Assembly (NCBI RefSeq): GCF_947488945.1
Contig: NZ_CANLBS010000020.1
Span: forward strand, 62,001-126,000
Length of the DNA stretch: 64,000 nt
Reading direction: 5' to 3'
Source of the DNA: an uncultured Streptomyces sp.
GTDB taxonomy: Bacteria > Actinomycetota > Actinomycetes > Streptomycetales > Streptomycetaceae
The notes below the pieces were generated by a model. It did no database searches. It was not told where the DNA came from and worked only from the letters and a program-made list of their open reading frames with translations. A program made the position numbers and the translations under genes. Of this stretch, positions 43,885 to 53,370 are shown in pieces (the first letter of the stretch is position 1; each line of letters starts with the position of its first letter).

Positions 43885-44970
43885 TCAGTAGGCGCCGCCG
43901 AGCGAGGAGGCGGCGTTGGCCTCGTCGTACTGCCGGTCCTCGATGATCACGTTCTCCGGGATCTCCTCGCCGGAGTAGAACTTCTGCGCGGTGGCGAAGG
44001 CGAGCGGCCCGAACCGCGGGTTGGACTCGATGACGGCGTTGTACTCGCCGTCCACCACGGCCTGCACCGCGTTGCGGGTGCCGTCGACCGACACGATCTT
44101 GACGTCCTTGCCGGGCTTCCTGCCCGCCGCCTTGAGCGCGGTGACCGCGCCGAGGCCCATTTCGTCGTTCTCGGCGTAGACGGCGGTGATGTCGGGCTTC
44201 GACTGGATGAGCTGCTCCATGACCTGCTGGCCCTTGTCGCGGGCGAACTCACCGGTCTGCTGGGCGACGATCTCGATGCCGGGCGCCTCGGCCTCGATCC
44301 GGTCCACGAACCCCTTGGTGCGGTCGGTGGTGACGTTGTTGCCGGAGGCGCCGAGGAGGATGGCGACCTTGCCCTTGCCGCCGGTGGCCTTGATCATCGC
44401 GTCGGCGGCTCGCTTGCCCTGCTCGACGAAGTCCGAGCCGAGGAAGGCCACGTAGTCCTGGCAGGCGGTGGAGTTGAGCTTGCGGTCGATGGTGAGGACG
44501 GGGACCTTCTTGGCGGCGGCGGCCTTCAGGGCGGGCTCCAGGCCGTCGGAGTTGAGCGGGGCGACGATGAGGAACTGTGCGCCCTGGGAGAGCATGTCCT
44601 GGATGTCGCTGATCTGCTTGGACAGCTGCGACTGGGCGTTGGTGGTGAGCAGCTTCTTGACGCCCAGCTTCTTCGCCTCGTCCTTGATGGACTGCGTCTC
44701 GGCGATCCGGAAGGGGTTGGCCTCCTTCTCGGACTGTGAGAAGCCCACCACGGCGTTCTTCAGGTCGAGTTCGGGTGCTCCGTAGGTCTTCAGGGAGCAG
44801 CCGGGGCCGGAGCTGCTGCCGGGCTCCTTGGCCTCCTGGGCGCCCTGGCTGCTGTCGCCGCCCGCCGCCGCGGGGGTCTCGGACTTGGCGCAGCCCGCGA
44901 CGGTGAGCATGGCGGTCGCGGCGATGAGGCAGGCCGCGGTGGCGGTACGGGATCGACGCTGGATCATCAT
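43885..44970 (-). CDS. Sugar-binding lipoprotein (YtfQ-like)
   Basis: A 361-residue class I binding protein. The lipoprotein signal ends in LTVAGCAKS, so it is anchored outside. The two lobes show VVGFSQSEKEANPFRIAETQSIKDEAKKLG, FLIVAPLNSDGLEPAL, VLTIDRKLN and AVYAENDEMGLGAVTALKAAG. The SQSEKENPFR pattern is close to the galactofuranose-binding protein YtfQ. It is the first gene of the operon, with a palindromic operator 176 bases upstream. The sugar is likely Galf or a related pentose/hexose furanose. Confidence 0.92.
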   Translation of the reverse strand: MMIQRRSRTATAACLIAATAMLTVAGCAKSETPAAAGGDSSQGAQEAKEPGSSSGPGCSLKTYGAPELDLKNAVVGFSQSEKEANPFRIAETQSIKDEAKKLGVKKLLTTNAQSQLSKQISDIQDMLSQGAQFLIVAPLNSDGLEPALKAAAAKKVPVLTIDRKLNSTACQDYVAFLGSDFVEQGKRAADAMIKATGGKGKVAILLGASGNNVTTDRTKGFVDRIEAEAPGIEIVAQQTGEFARDKGQQVMEQLIQSKPDITAVYAENDEMGLGAVTALKAAGRKPGKDVKIVSVDGTRNAVQAVVDGEYNAVIESNPRFGPLAFATAQKFYSGEEIPENVIIEDRQYDEANAASSLGGAY

Positions 44971-45145
44971 GCGCGGGTGCTCCTTGGCGGGTCGACGGCA
45001 CGCGGCGGTGCGTGCGGTCAGGGTGAGTGAGGTGGGGGAAGCGTCAACCCGACTGCGGATGACGCGGGTACGCGTTCCCGGGCCTCGCCGGCACGAGGCG
45101 GCGGCGGAGGCGGAAAGGGGCGGCGCAAGGGTGCTGCGGCTCGAT

Positions 45146-45159
45146 TTACAACGTTATAT
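45146..45159. promoter_or_regulatory. LacI-type operator upstream of the sugar-import operon
   Basis: TTACAACGTTATAT is a near-palindrome with a central CG, as LacI-family sites have. It shares the CAACG(T/A)T core with sites upstream of the GH2 and GH92 genes. Confidence 0.65.
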
Positions 45160-45380
45160 ATCCGGCTTCGGCGCGACGGCAAGAGTCCGGTCGCCCGTTT
45201 GTGGAACCGTGTTCAAAGGAGGCGCCGGAGCCGTGCGGAGAGGACCCCGGCGGCCGCGCGGAGGAGGGTCGCCGGGGGCCGCGCGGAGGATCGTTTTCCC
45301 CGCGCGGCCCCGGCGCGGCCCGGCGTAAGGGCCGCGGGCCGGTCCCTCGGCGTACGGGGCCAGGGGTCCCCGGCCCGGGG

Positions 45381-45412
45381 CGTACGGGGCCGGGGCTTCC
45401 CGACCCCGTACG
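45381..45412 (-). terminator. Terminator of the GH2 gene
   Basis: CGTACGGGGCCGGG pairs with CCCGACCCCGTACG around GCTT (one mismatch), beginning 16 bases beyond the GH2 stop on the minus strand. Confidence 0.7.
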
Positions 45413-45427
45413 TCCGGCCTTCCGCGA

Positions 45428-48400
45428 TCAGGGCTTCCCGGCTCCGTACAGGACGCCGACCTCGGTGGCGGTGAGGGCGTGGTCGAAGACCGCGACCTGG
45501 TCGACCGAGCCGTTCCAGAAGTCGGTGGACGAGCCGTTCCACTTGGCGCGGCCGACCGACAGCGGTCCGGTGCTGACGTCGGGCGCCCCCGCCTCGGCGG
45601 TGCCGCCCTGCCGCCCGTCCACGTACACCGTCAGGGTGTTGCCCTGCCGGACGCCGACGAGGTGGTACCAGCGGCCCGTCTCGGGGGTGATCTCCTGGCG
45701 CGCCCGGTGGCCGCCGGGCGCACTGAAGGCGAACGCGCCCTGCCCGTACTGGAGATAGAACGGGTTCTCGGTGCGCCGGCCGTCCTGGCTGACGGCCGAG
45801 GCGTAGTTGCCGGGCAGCGCGTCGAGCGTCACCCAGGCGGAGACGGTGTAGTCCTTCGTGGTGTCGAGGACCGGTCCGGCCGTCTGGGCGTACTGGCCGT
45901 CACCGTCGAACTTCAGCGCGGAGCCGTGCACACCCGGCGTCCAGGAGGCGCCTCCTTCGAGAGTGAGCGTGGCCTTGTTGGGCCCGCTGTCGGCCGCCGT
46001 GGCACCCACGTTCTCGTCGAGCGACCAGGAACCGCCGCCCGCCAGCTCGTCCCGCTCACCGGCGGCGGCGCCGGCGGCGATGACCTCCCGGTTGATCTTC
46101 CGCACCGCGGCCGGATCGACCTTGATCTCCCGACGGTCGTACGTCCAGAGGCCGTTGAGCTCGGTCTCCAGGTCGGTGACCTGGGTGTAGACCGAGCCGG
46201 ACAGCTCGGCGCGGGCCGCGTCCAGGTAGAACGTGCGGGTGTTGTCGACGTACTTGGCGGTCAGCGCCGCCTTGTCGGAGACCCCGCTGTAGATGACGGC
46301 GGGCGCGCCCGGCCACATGTGCCCCGGCGTGCGCAGCGTGAACCCGCCGTGCTCGCCGTCCATCGCGGCGCGGTCGTCCGGGAACGGCGCGTCGTTGTTC
46401 ACGTAGTCATGGTGGTCGACGATGTCGCCCTTGCCGGAGTCACCCTTCGAGTTGCAGCAGTTGACGCCGCTGTGGGCGTTGACCACGCGGGACGGGTCGG
46501 CCGCCTTCACCGACTCGGCGATCTTGCCGGTCTCCGTGCGGTCCCACTCGCCCCAGCCCTCGTTGAAGACGATCCAGCCGCCGATGGCGGGCGAGTTGTG
46601 GAGCTGCCTCATCATCTCGGCGCCCTGGGAGAGGAACGCCTGCTTGCCCGTGTCGTTCGAGATGTCGCTGGAGACGAAGTCCTGCCAGACGAGGAGCCCG
46701 AGCTGGTCCGCGTGGTAGTACCAGCGTGCCGACTCGACCTTGATGTGCTTGCGCACCGCGTTGAAGCCGAGGTCCTTCTGCGCCTTCAGGTCGAAGGCGA
46801 GCGCGGCGTCGCTGGGCTGGGTGTAGAGGCCGTCGGGCCAGAAACCCTGGTCCAGCATGGCGAGGGAGAAGAACGGCTTCCCGTTGAGGGTGAGCTTCTG
46901 GTAGCCGCCGACCTTCTCGACCTTCAGCGACCGCATGCCGAAGTAGCTGTCCACGGTGTCCGTGGAGCGTCCGTCGGTCAGGGTGACGTCCAGGTCGTAC
47001 AGGTACGGGTCGTCGGGCGACCACAGGTGCCGGCCCGCGACCGGCAGGCTGAGCGCGCGGTTGGCGGGGCCGGTGACGGTCCCGACGACGTGGCCCTTCT
47101 TGTCGCGGGCGACCGCCTCGACACGGGCGGCGGCGCTCGCGTCGTCGGAGTTGACGGTGACCGAGAGCCGGCCGGCGTCGATGTCCGGGGTGGTGGTGAG
47201 GGAGTCGACGGAGGCGCGGGCGACCGGCTCCATCCAGACGGTCTGCCAGATGCCGGAGGACTCGGTGTAGACGATGCCGCCCGGCTTGGTGGACTGCTTG
47301 CCCTTGGGCTGGTTCGGGCCGGTCACGTCGGTGACGGCGACGACGATCTCCTGCGGACCGGAGCCCTTGACCGCGTCGGTGATGTCGGCGCTGAAGGCGG
47401 TGTACCCGCCGGTGTGCTCGGTGACCTTCCGGCCGTTGACGTAGACGGTGGCCCGGTAGTCCACGGCTCCGAAGTTCAGCAGCAGCCGCCGGTCGTCGCG
47501 GTCCTTGCCCACGGACCAGTTCCGCGGCACCGTGACGAGCTTGCGGTAGAACATGTGGTCCTCGTGGCGCTCCAGTCCGGAGAGCTGCGACTCGACCGGG
47601 AAGGGCACGGTGATGCGCTCGTCGAGCTTCTTGCCGAAGACGGGCTGCTCGCCCTCGTCGGCGCCGGCGAACTCCCAGGGTCCGTTCAGATTGAGCCACC
47701 GGTCGCGGACCTGCTGGGGCCGGGGGTACTCGGGCAGCGGGTCGCGCCGGTCGAGCTTGTCGCCCCAACTGGTCGTCAGCCGGTGGGTGGAGGAGTTCTT
47801 CGCGGTGCGGCTGATGTCGGGGACGCTCTCGCCGCCGGCGGTCAGGCCGCCTTCGGCACCGTAGGTGACCCTGACCTGCTGGCCCTGTTGGACCGGTTCG
47901 GCGAGCTGCGCGACGAAGGTGTTGCGGTCGCCGGGCGCGCGGGTGACCCGGGTGACGGGCATCGGAGTGGTGTCGGCCTCGATCACCAGGTGGTCGCGCA
48001 CGCCGTCGAGGCCGCCGACCCGGTCCTGGAAGGTGGCCCGGAGCTGCTTGCCGTCGGCGGTGACGCCGAGGGCGACGGGGTACACCTCGAAGTCGGCGGG
48101 CGGGGTGAACGCGGACTCGGGCACGAGCTGCTTGGCGAGCTGCGGGCTCGACCAGCGCAGGAACATGTTGGCGCCGCCGACGTCCTGGAACATCTCCAGC
48201 CGGAACGAGTGCTTCTCGCCCGCGACCAGGTGGACCGGCTGGGCCGCGGTCTGCTCGTTGTCCCAGTCCGGCACCCAGTGGTCGATGACGGCCTTGTCGT
48301 CGACGAAGAGGCGGAAGCCGTTGTCGCCGCTGGCGGAGAAGGTGTAGTCCCCGGTGGCGGGTGCCTGGATCTGACCGGTCCAACGAGCCGTGGTGTGCTC

Positions 48401-48715
48401 GGTCTTGCCGGTGGCGGACTCGAAGGCCCCGGTCAGACTGGGGAAGTTGATGTCCGGGTCGAGCGCCGTGGCGCCGAGCCGCGCGAAGTCGCGGGCTCCC
48501 GGAGCGGACATGGCGAAGTACTCGCCCTTGAGCCCGTGCACGTCGGTGACGGGATCGGCTGCGGCCGGAGCGGCCGTCGGCGCGGCGGCCGCGAGAGCCG
48601 CGGCGGGGGCGCTCCCGGCTGCGCCGGCCTGGGTCGCGCCGACCGGGATCAGCAAAACGGCCGCGCAGGCGAGTGTGGTCAACAGTGCACGTGGGCGCGG
48701 GTGTTGTCGTCTCAT
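45428..48715 (-). CDS. Secreted PA14-GH2-LamG glycoside hydrolase
   Basis: A 1095-residue exported enzyme. A signal peptide (LLTTLACAAVLLIPVGATQAGAAG) is followed by a PA14 carbohydrate-binding domain (about 55-190, GLKGEYFAM...FSASGDNGFRLFVDDK). GH2 sandwich and barrel domains follow, with acid/base Glu719 in IVFNEGWGEW and nucleophile Glu788 in AMDGEHGGF. A LamG/concanavalin-like module closes the protein (about 900-1095). GH2 enzymes cleave beta-galactosides, beta-mannosides, beta-glucuronides and, in Streptomyces, beta-D-galactofuranosides. The Galf-type importer next door favours the last. The ATG at 48715 follows GAGGA by seven bases. Confidence 0.92.
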   Translation of the reverse strand: MRRQHPRPRALLTTLACAAVLLIPVGATQAGAAGSAPAAALAAAAPTAAPAAADPVTDVHGLKGEYFAMSAPGARDFARLGATALDPDINFPSLTGAFESATGKTEHTTARWTGQIQAPATGDYTFSASGDNGFRLFVDDKAVIDHWVPDWDNEQTAAQPVHLVAGEKHSFRLEMFQDVGGANMFLRWSSPQLAKQLVPESAFTPPADFEVYPVALGVTADGKQLRATFQDRVGGLDGVRDHLVIEADTTPMPVTRVTRAPGDRNTFVAQLAEPVQQGQQVRVTYGAEGGLTAGGESVPDISRTAKNSSTHRLTTSWGDKLDRRDPLPEYPRPQQVRDRWLNLNGPWEFAGADEGEQPVFGKKLDERITVPFPVESQLSGLERHEDHMFYRKLVTVPRNWSVGKDRDDRRLLLNFGAVDYRATVYVNGRKVTEHTGGYTAFSADITDAVKGSGPQEIVVAVTDVTGPNQPKGKQSTKPGGIVYTESSGIWQTVWMEPVARASVDSLTTTPDIDAGRLSVTVNSDDASAAARVEAVARDKKGHVVGTVTGPANRALSLPVAGRHLWSPDDPYLYDLDVTLTDGRSTDTVDSYFGMRSLKVEKVGGYQKLTLNGKPFFSLAMLDQGFWPDGLYTQPSDAALAFDLKAQKDLGFNAVRKHIKVESARWYYHADQLGLLVWQDFVSSDISNDTGKQAFLSQGAEMMRQLHNSPAIGGWIVFNEGWGEWDRTETGKIAESVKAADPSRVVNAHSGVNCCNSKGDSGKGDIVDHHDYVNNDAPFPDDRAAMDGEHGGFTLRTPGHMWPGAPAVIYSGVSDKAALTAKYVDNTRTFYLDAARAELSGSVYTQVTDLETELNGLWTYDRREIKVDPAAVRKINREVIAAGAAAGERDELAGGGSWSLDENVGATAADSGPNKATLTLEGGASWTPGVHGSALKFDGDGQYAQTAGPVLDTTKDYTVSAWVTLDALPGNYASAVSQDGRRTENPFYLQYGQGAFAFSAPGGHRARQEITPETGRWYHLVGVRQGNTLTVYVDGRQGGTAEAGAPDVSTGPLSVGRAKWNGSSTDFWNGSVDQVAVFDHALTATEVGVLYGAGKP

Positions 48716-49042
48716 GGCATCGTCCTCACGAAGAAGCCGGCGTGCCTCCAACCGGTGGGGCACCGCACATGGTCGCTCATTCAGTCACAGCCCCCGGACC
48801 GACCACAACGGTCGTGCACCACAAATTTTCAACGATATAAATTCTGTCGTCCGAACCGGCCGACGCACGGCGCCCGAGGCACGCACGGGAGGCGGGCGGG
48901 GCGCGGAAGGCGTGCGGGGTCGCCGAAGGCGCCCGCGCCGCACCACCGGAGCGAGGCCACTCGAGCCTCCTCCGGCGGCGCGGCCGGGCGTGTGCCGCTC
49001 CCCCGAATCCCTGTCGGCGCAAGGCGAATTCGGGCCGTCCGC
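48716..49042. other. GH2 promoter region
   Basis: This 327-base gap between two minus-strand genes contains the operator at 48827-48840 and an AT-rich stretch, but no gene. Confidence 0.6.
48827..48840. promoter_or_regulatory. LacI-type operator upstream of the GH2 gene
   Basis: TTTCAACGATATAA shares the CAACG core and central CG with the sites at 45146 and 51539. It lies 112 bases upstream of the GH2 start in an AT-rich island. Confidence 0.55.
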
Positions 49043-51514
49043 TCACTCGGGCAGCCCGGCCTCCCCGACCGCCCAGCCGGTGTTCGCGGACTCGCCCAGC
49101 CGGAAGTCCAGCCTGCCCCCGTGGCGCAGGAGTTCCCCGCCGACCCAGGACCTGTCCCGGTCGCGCCCGTCGACCTTCACGGAGGCGATGTACGGGTGCG
49201 CCGCGTCGGCCGCCGGGGCGTCGACGGTGATGTCCGCGCCACGGGGACGGTCGATGACCGCACGCGGGAAGAGCGGCGTCCCCAGCAGCAGGGACGCGCT
49301 TCCGGGCTTCTGCGGGTACAGCCCCAGCGCGGAGAAGACGTACCAGGCCGACATGGTGCCGAGGTCGTCGTTGCCGGGCAGACCCCGCGGACCGGTGCCG
49401 TAGACGGTGTCGACGATCTCGCGCACGGTCTCCTGCGTCTTCCACGGCTGCCCGAGGGCGTTGTACAGCCAGGGGGCGTGGATGCCCGGTTCGTTGGTGG
49501 GGTCGTACCGCAGGGCGTCGCCGCCCCTCACCGACCAGGAACCGTCCGCCGTGTGGAAGAAGGCGTCCAGCCGGCGCGCGGCGGTCTCCCGGCCGCCCAT
49601 CGCCTCGGCCAGTCCGCCCACGTCCTGCGGCACCATCCAGGTGTACGTCGCGCTGGTGCCCTGCGCGAAGCCCCGGTCGCTGCCCGGCTGGAACGGCGTG
49701 ACCCAGCTCCCGTCGAGGTTGCGCGCCTGGATGTAGCCCGTCGTCCCCGCGCCGTCGCCGGCCTCCGGGTTGAACACGTTGCGCCACCAGCGTCCGCGCT
49801 CCGCGAAGTACGCGGCGTCCTCGCCGTGGCCGAGGAGTTCGGCCCACTGCCCGAGCGCGGCGTCGGCGACCGCGTCCTCCAGCGTCTCGGCCGCGCCGCC
49901 CCAGCAGTGGCAGACGTCCTGAGCCGCGTATCCGGACGCCATGTACTGGGCCAGGTTGGGCCGTTGACCGGTGCACTGCCCGGGACAGCCCGCGTCGCTC
50001 AGCCCGTCGGCGACGGGCACGGTGGCCTGGCGCTTCAGCGAGGCGTAGGCCCCCTGGTAGTCGAAGTTCCGCACGCCCATGGCGTAGAAGGTCGCCAGGG
50101 TCGCGGCCGTCGGGTCGCCGGTCATCACGTGGGTGGCGCCGTTGACGTGCACCCAGCGGTCCCAGATCCCGCCGTTCTGCCGGGCGAAGTTGTACAGCGA
50201 CTGGGCGAAGTCACCCGCGACGTCCGGCTTGAGCAGGGCCAGCAACTGGATCTGCGCCCGGTACTGGTCCCAGCCGGAGAAGTTGCTGTACTGGGCGCCC
50301 TGCCCCCGCCCGATCCGGTGCGCGGCCCCGTCCATACCGGGATAGCGGCCGTCGGTGTCGCTGACGAGGTTGGGCTGCAGCAGGGCGTGGTAGAGCGCGG
50401 TGTAGAAGGTGGTGCGCCGTGCCGCGGAGCCACCGCCCACCCGCACCGCGGACAGTTCCCGGTCCCAGGCCGCGCGGCCCGCCCGCGCCACGTCGGCCAC
50501 GTCCGCCCGGGGGGCGACCTCCTGGCGGAGGTTGGCCTCCGCGCCGGCCAGGCTGACGTAGGAGATCCCGACGCGCATCCGCACGTCCCGGTCGGTCGAG
50601 GTGTCGAACCCGACCCAGCCGCCCGATCCGCGTCCGGCCCGGTCCGCGCCGGTGGCGTATCCCTCGCCGCCGGAGTTGTCGGTGGTGCCCGGCGCGAGCG
50701 TGCCGTCCTTCCAGGTGCCGGTCGAGGAGAAGTCCCGGTCGAAGGAGGCGGTGAAGTGCAGCCGGTAGTAGCTCTTGCGGTTGTTGGCACCGCCGTTGGC
50801 GCGCCGGCCGCAGAACGCCCCGGTGAGGACCGAGCCGGTGACCTTGCGGTGGGCGCGGTCGATGTGGATCTCCGCGTCCTCGCTCCCGTTGAGCGAATTG
50901 GACACCCTGAACAGCAGGTTGGCGGCCTCGCCGGCGGGGAAACCGAAGTCGGCGACGCCCGCGCGGCGGGTCACCGCGAGGTCGGCGGTGGCGCCGGAGT
51001 CGAGCCCGACGGTGTAACGCCCGGGAACGGCACGCTCGTCGTCGTGCGAGAAGCCCGAGGCGTAGACGGCGTCCTTGGTGTCGGCCGACGGCGAGGAGGT
51101 GACCTCGCCGACGAACGGCATGATCGGCACGTCACCGGCGGCACCCGGATTGCATCCTGCGCCGTTGACGTGGGTGAGGCTCAGCCCGCGCATCCGGGTG
51201 ACCCCGTACTCGTAGCCATTCGCCGCGCCCGTGCTGGTCTGGTCGCCGGTCGTGCTCGTGGGCGACCAGGCGACCATGCCGTACGGAAGGGTGGCGCCGG
51301 GATAGGTGTTCCCGCCGTTGGACGTCCCGATCATGGGGTCGACCAGGTCGGCGGGGTGTGCCACGGGCACGGCGGCCGCCGCGGACCCGGCTGTGGCGGC
51401 GGACCCGGCCGTGGCGGTCGCCGCGGGCAGCGCCGCCGCGGCGAGCGCGACGGCGAGGACGGTGGAGGCCGCGCGGGCGCCGACGTGGCGGGCCACTGGA
51501 GCTCTGGGGGGCAT
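49043..51514 (-). CDS. Secreted GH92 alpha-mannosidase
   Basis: An 823-residue exported exo-alpha-mannosidase of the Ca-dependent GH92 family (alpha-1,2/1,3/1,4-mannosides). A signal peptide (STVLAVALAAAALPAATATAG) precedes the family start VDPMIGTSNGGNTYPGATLPYGMVAWSP. The catalytic domain has YSNFSGWDQYRAQIQLLALL, WRNVFNPEAGD and the GNDDLGTMSAWYVFSALGLYP motif near the C-terminus. The ATG at 51514 has GGAGG 11 bases upstream, and the operator at 51539 overlaps its likely promoter. No carbohydrate-binding module is present. With GH2 and the Galf importer it fits breakdown of a galactomannan. Confidence 0.94.
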   Translation of the reverse strand: MPPRAPVARHVGARAASTVLAVALAAAALPAATATAGSAATAGSAAAAVPVAHPADLVDPMIGTSNGGNTYPGATLPYGMVAWSPTSTTGDQTSTGAANGYEYGVTRMRGLSLTHVNGAGCNPGAAGDVPIMPFVGEVTSSPSADTKDAVYASGFSHDDERAVPGRYTVGLDSGATADLAVTRRAGVADFGFPAGEAANLLFRVSNSLNGSEDAEIHIDRAHRKVTGSVLTGAFCGRRANGGANNRKSYYRLHFTASFDRDFSSTGTWKDGTLAPGTTDNSGGEGYATGADRAGRGSGGWVGFDTSTDRDVRMRVGISYVSLAGAEANLRQEVAPRADVADVARAGRAAWDRELSAVRVGGGSAARRTTFYTALYHALLQPNLVSDTDGRYPGMDGAAHRIGRGQGAQYSNFSGWDQYRAQIQLLALLKPDVAGDFAQSLYNFARQNGGIWDRWVHVNGATHVMTGDPTAATLATFYAMGVRNFDYQGAYASLKRQATVPVADGLSDAGCPGQCTGQRPNLAQYMASGYAAQDVCHCWGGAAETLEDAVADAALGQWAELLGHGEDAAYFAERGRWWRNVFNPEAGDGAGTTGYIQARNLDGSWVTPFQPGSDRGFAQGTSATYTWMVPQDVGGLAEAMGGRETAARRLDAFFHTADGSWSVRGGDALRYDPTNEPGIHAPWLYNALGQPWKTQETVREIVDTVYGTGPRGLPGNDDLGTMSAWYVFSALGLYPQKPGSASLLLGTPLFPRAVIDRPRGADITVDAPAADAAHPYIASVKVDGRDRDRSWVGGELLRHGGRLDFRLGESANTGWAVGEAGLPE

Positions 51515-51897
51515 GGGGCTGGAAACCTCCGTACGGATGACAACGTTGTCGAGATGCGATCCCACTGCTGTGGGCGAGCCGTGCGGGATCGCGCCGATCG
51601 TAGGGTCGGTGGCCGGGCGAAGGGAATGCCCCGAGCGGGTTCACCGGGTGAACGCGCGATGAAGGCCGGGCCCGAACCGTCCCATCGGGTGGCGTTGCGG
51701 ACGGTGTCCTCTGCGGAGGAGCGCCGTCCGGGCGGGGCGCGGAGCGGGACGCTTCTGCGCGGCCGGGGGGCGCGGCCCGCGCCGGGCCCGTCCGGCGGCG
51801 GGCGGTCGCCGGGGTGGAAGGATGGGCGCATGGATACCGTCACACCCGGCCGCGCGGTTCACCGGCCGTGCGACCCCGCCCCCGCAGGAGGACCGTC
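51515..51897. other. Divergent intergenic region, GH92 versus DUF6221
   Basis: These 383 bases hold the operator at 51539-51550. A 23-codon frame (51831-51901) overlaps the next start but shows no family features. No other gene is supported. Confidence 0.5.
51539..51550. promoter_or_regulatory. Perfect operator palindrome upstream of GH92
   Basis: GACAACGTTGTC is an exact 12-base palindrome with a central CG, 25 bases upstream of the GH92 start. It is the best-conserved of the three related sites. Confidence 0.7.
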
Positions 51898-52335
51898 GTG
51901 ACCGTCGGCCTCGTCGCCTTCCTCCGCGCCCGTCTCGACGAGGACGAACGGACCGCACGCGCCGCGCTCGACAGCCCCGGCCGCGCCTCGTGGCAGGCGC
52001 TGGGGACCGGTGTGTACGCGGAGGCGGCGGTGCGCGAGCAGGACGACCCGCCGCCCCTCACCACCACCGGCCCGGAGGTGGGCGGCTCCGACGAGGACGC
52101 CGCGCGGGCCGCGCACATCGCCCTGCACGACCCGGCGCGGGTGCTGCGGGACGTGCAGGCCCGCAGCACGACGGTGGACGAGTACGACATCGCCCTGTGG
52201 GCCGCCGTGGACGACGACCGGGCCGCTTACTGGCAGGGGCGGCTCGACGCACTCCGCGAGTCGTGCTTGCGGATCGCCTGGGTCTACGCCGACCACGAGG
52301 GGTACCAGCAGGCGGTGGCCCCGGAACCGGTCTGA
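51898..52335 (+). CDS. DUF6221-family protein
   Basis: A 145-residue cytoplasmic protein that begins VTVGLVAFLRARLDEDERTARAA and includes AAHIALHDPARVLRDVQARSTTVDEYD and an end with AWVYADHEGYQQAVAPEPV. These are the conserved parts of DUF6221, a small family common in Streptomyces with no known function. The GTG at 51898 follows AGGAGG by six bases. Confidence 0.85.
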   Translation: MTVGLVAFLRARLDEDERTARAALDSPGRASWQALGTGVYAEAAVREQDDPPPLTTTGPEVGGSDEDAARAAHIALHDPARVLRDVQARSTTVDEYDIALWAAVDDDRAAYWQGRLDALRESCLRIAWVYADHEGYQQAVAPEPV

Positions 52336-52421
52336 CCCGCGCGCCGGAACCGCACCGCCACGGGAACCGGCCGCACCCGCGCCCACACCCCGTATCCCAC
52401 CCGCATCCGCGAGGAGGCACC

Positions 52422-53189
52422 GTGATCCGCTGGACCTACGTCTTCGTCGACCGCCCGGCCCCACACGCCGACCCTGCCTCGGCCTTCTGGGCGACGGTCA
52501 CCGGCACCCGGGTCGGTGCGCCCTGGGGCGACCGGGGCGAGTTCCGCTCCCTGGAGCCCGTGGGCGCCGACCCCTGCCTGGTGGTGCAGACCGTGGGCGT
52601 GGCAGGCCCCGCCGGTTCGGTGCATCCGGACTTCGCCGTGGACGACCCCGGGGCGTTCGCGGACCGGGCCGTCACGCTCGGCGCTACCGTGGTGTCCCGG
52701 ACGCCCGGGCTCACCGTGCTCCGCTCCCCCGCCGGCCAGCCGTTCTGCGTGGTGGCCTGGCGCGGACAGCGCGTACGGCCGGACGTCGTCACCGATCCGC
52801 GGGGCGGGGTCAGCCGGGCGGATCAGGTGTGCCTGGACGTGGCACCGGACGCGTTCGCCGCCGAGGTCGTGTTCTGGGCGGAGCTGACCGGCTGGCGGTC
52901 GCGCGCGGACTCGCTCGCCGAGTTCCACACGGTGCGCCCGGCGGGAATCGACTCTCCTGTCCAACTCCTGCTGCAACGACTGGACGAACCGCGCCCCGCC
53001 TCCGCCCACCTCGACCTGGCCTGTACGGACATCGCCGCCACCCGCGACTGGCACGAGGAGTGCGGTGCGGGGTTCGTGGCGGAGTACCCGGAATGGAGCG
53101 TGATGCGGGACCCCTCGGGAGCCCCGTACTGCCTCACCGGACGCGACCCGTGGACGGGCGGGGGACGAGCGGCGGGCGACGGCGGGTGA
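52422..53189 (+). CDS. VOC-superfamily (glyoxalase-like) two-domain protein
   Basis: A 255-residue protein with two glyoxalase/bleomycin-resistance-type repeats: residues about 1-115 (IRWTYVFVDRPAPHADPASAFWATVTGTRV...CVVAW) and 130-245 (QVCLDVAPDAFAAEVVFWAELTGWR...SVMRDPSGAPYCLTGRDP). Members bind metals or small molecules, or act as dioxygenases and resistance proteins. The GTG at 52422 has GGAGG five bases before it. It follows the DUF6221 gene by 86 bases on the same strand. Confidence 0.87.
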   Translation: MIRWTYVFVDRPAPHADPASAFWATVTGTRVGAPWGDRGEFRSLEPVGADPCLVVQTVGVAGPAGSVHPDFAVDDPGAFADRAVTLGATVVSRTPGLTVLRSPAGQPFCVVAWRGQRVRPDVVTDPRGGVSRADQVCLDVAPDAFAAEVVFWAELTGWRSRADSLAEFHTVRPAGIDSPVQLLLQRLDEPRPASAHLDLACTDIAATRDWHEECGAGFVAEYPEWSVMRDPSGAPYCLTGRDPWTGGGRAAGDGG

Positions 53190-53370
53190 CCCGCGCGGCA
53201 TGAGGGGCGGGGCGGTCCGGACGGGGCCCCGGCTCTCGTGGGCAGGCCCGCACCGGTCGAGCGGGTTCATCGGACGTCACGGAGGCGTCGCCCTCCGGTG
53301 GACCGTCCCCGGAGGGCGAGGCGCGGAGGCCCGGCGGTCCGTCCCCCGGCAGTCACCGTGCCCGTTCGCC

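Larger units (their letters stand above)
44971..45427. other. Intergenic region: operon promoter and GH2 terminator
   Basis: These 457 bases hold the operator at 45146-45159 in an AT-rich patch, short GCCGCGCGGAGGA repeats near 45251-45290, and the GH2-gene hairpin at 45381-45412. I see no gene. Confidence 0.6.

Noticed and set aside
45479..51901. Very long plus-strand frame (over 2100 codons) opposite the GH2 and GH92 genes
   Set aside because: It is the antisense shadow of two well-supported genes in a high-GC genome where stops are rare; it has no start context and no domain-like sequence.
51831..51901. 23-codon frame whose stop overlaps the DUF6221 start
   Set aside because: The overlap comes from the ribosome-site region of the next gene, and the peptide shows no conserved pattern I recognise.
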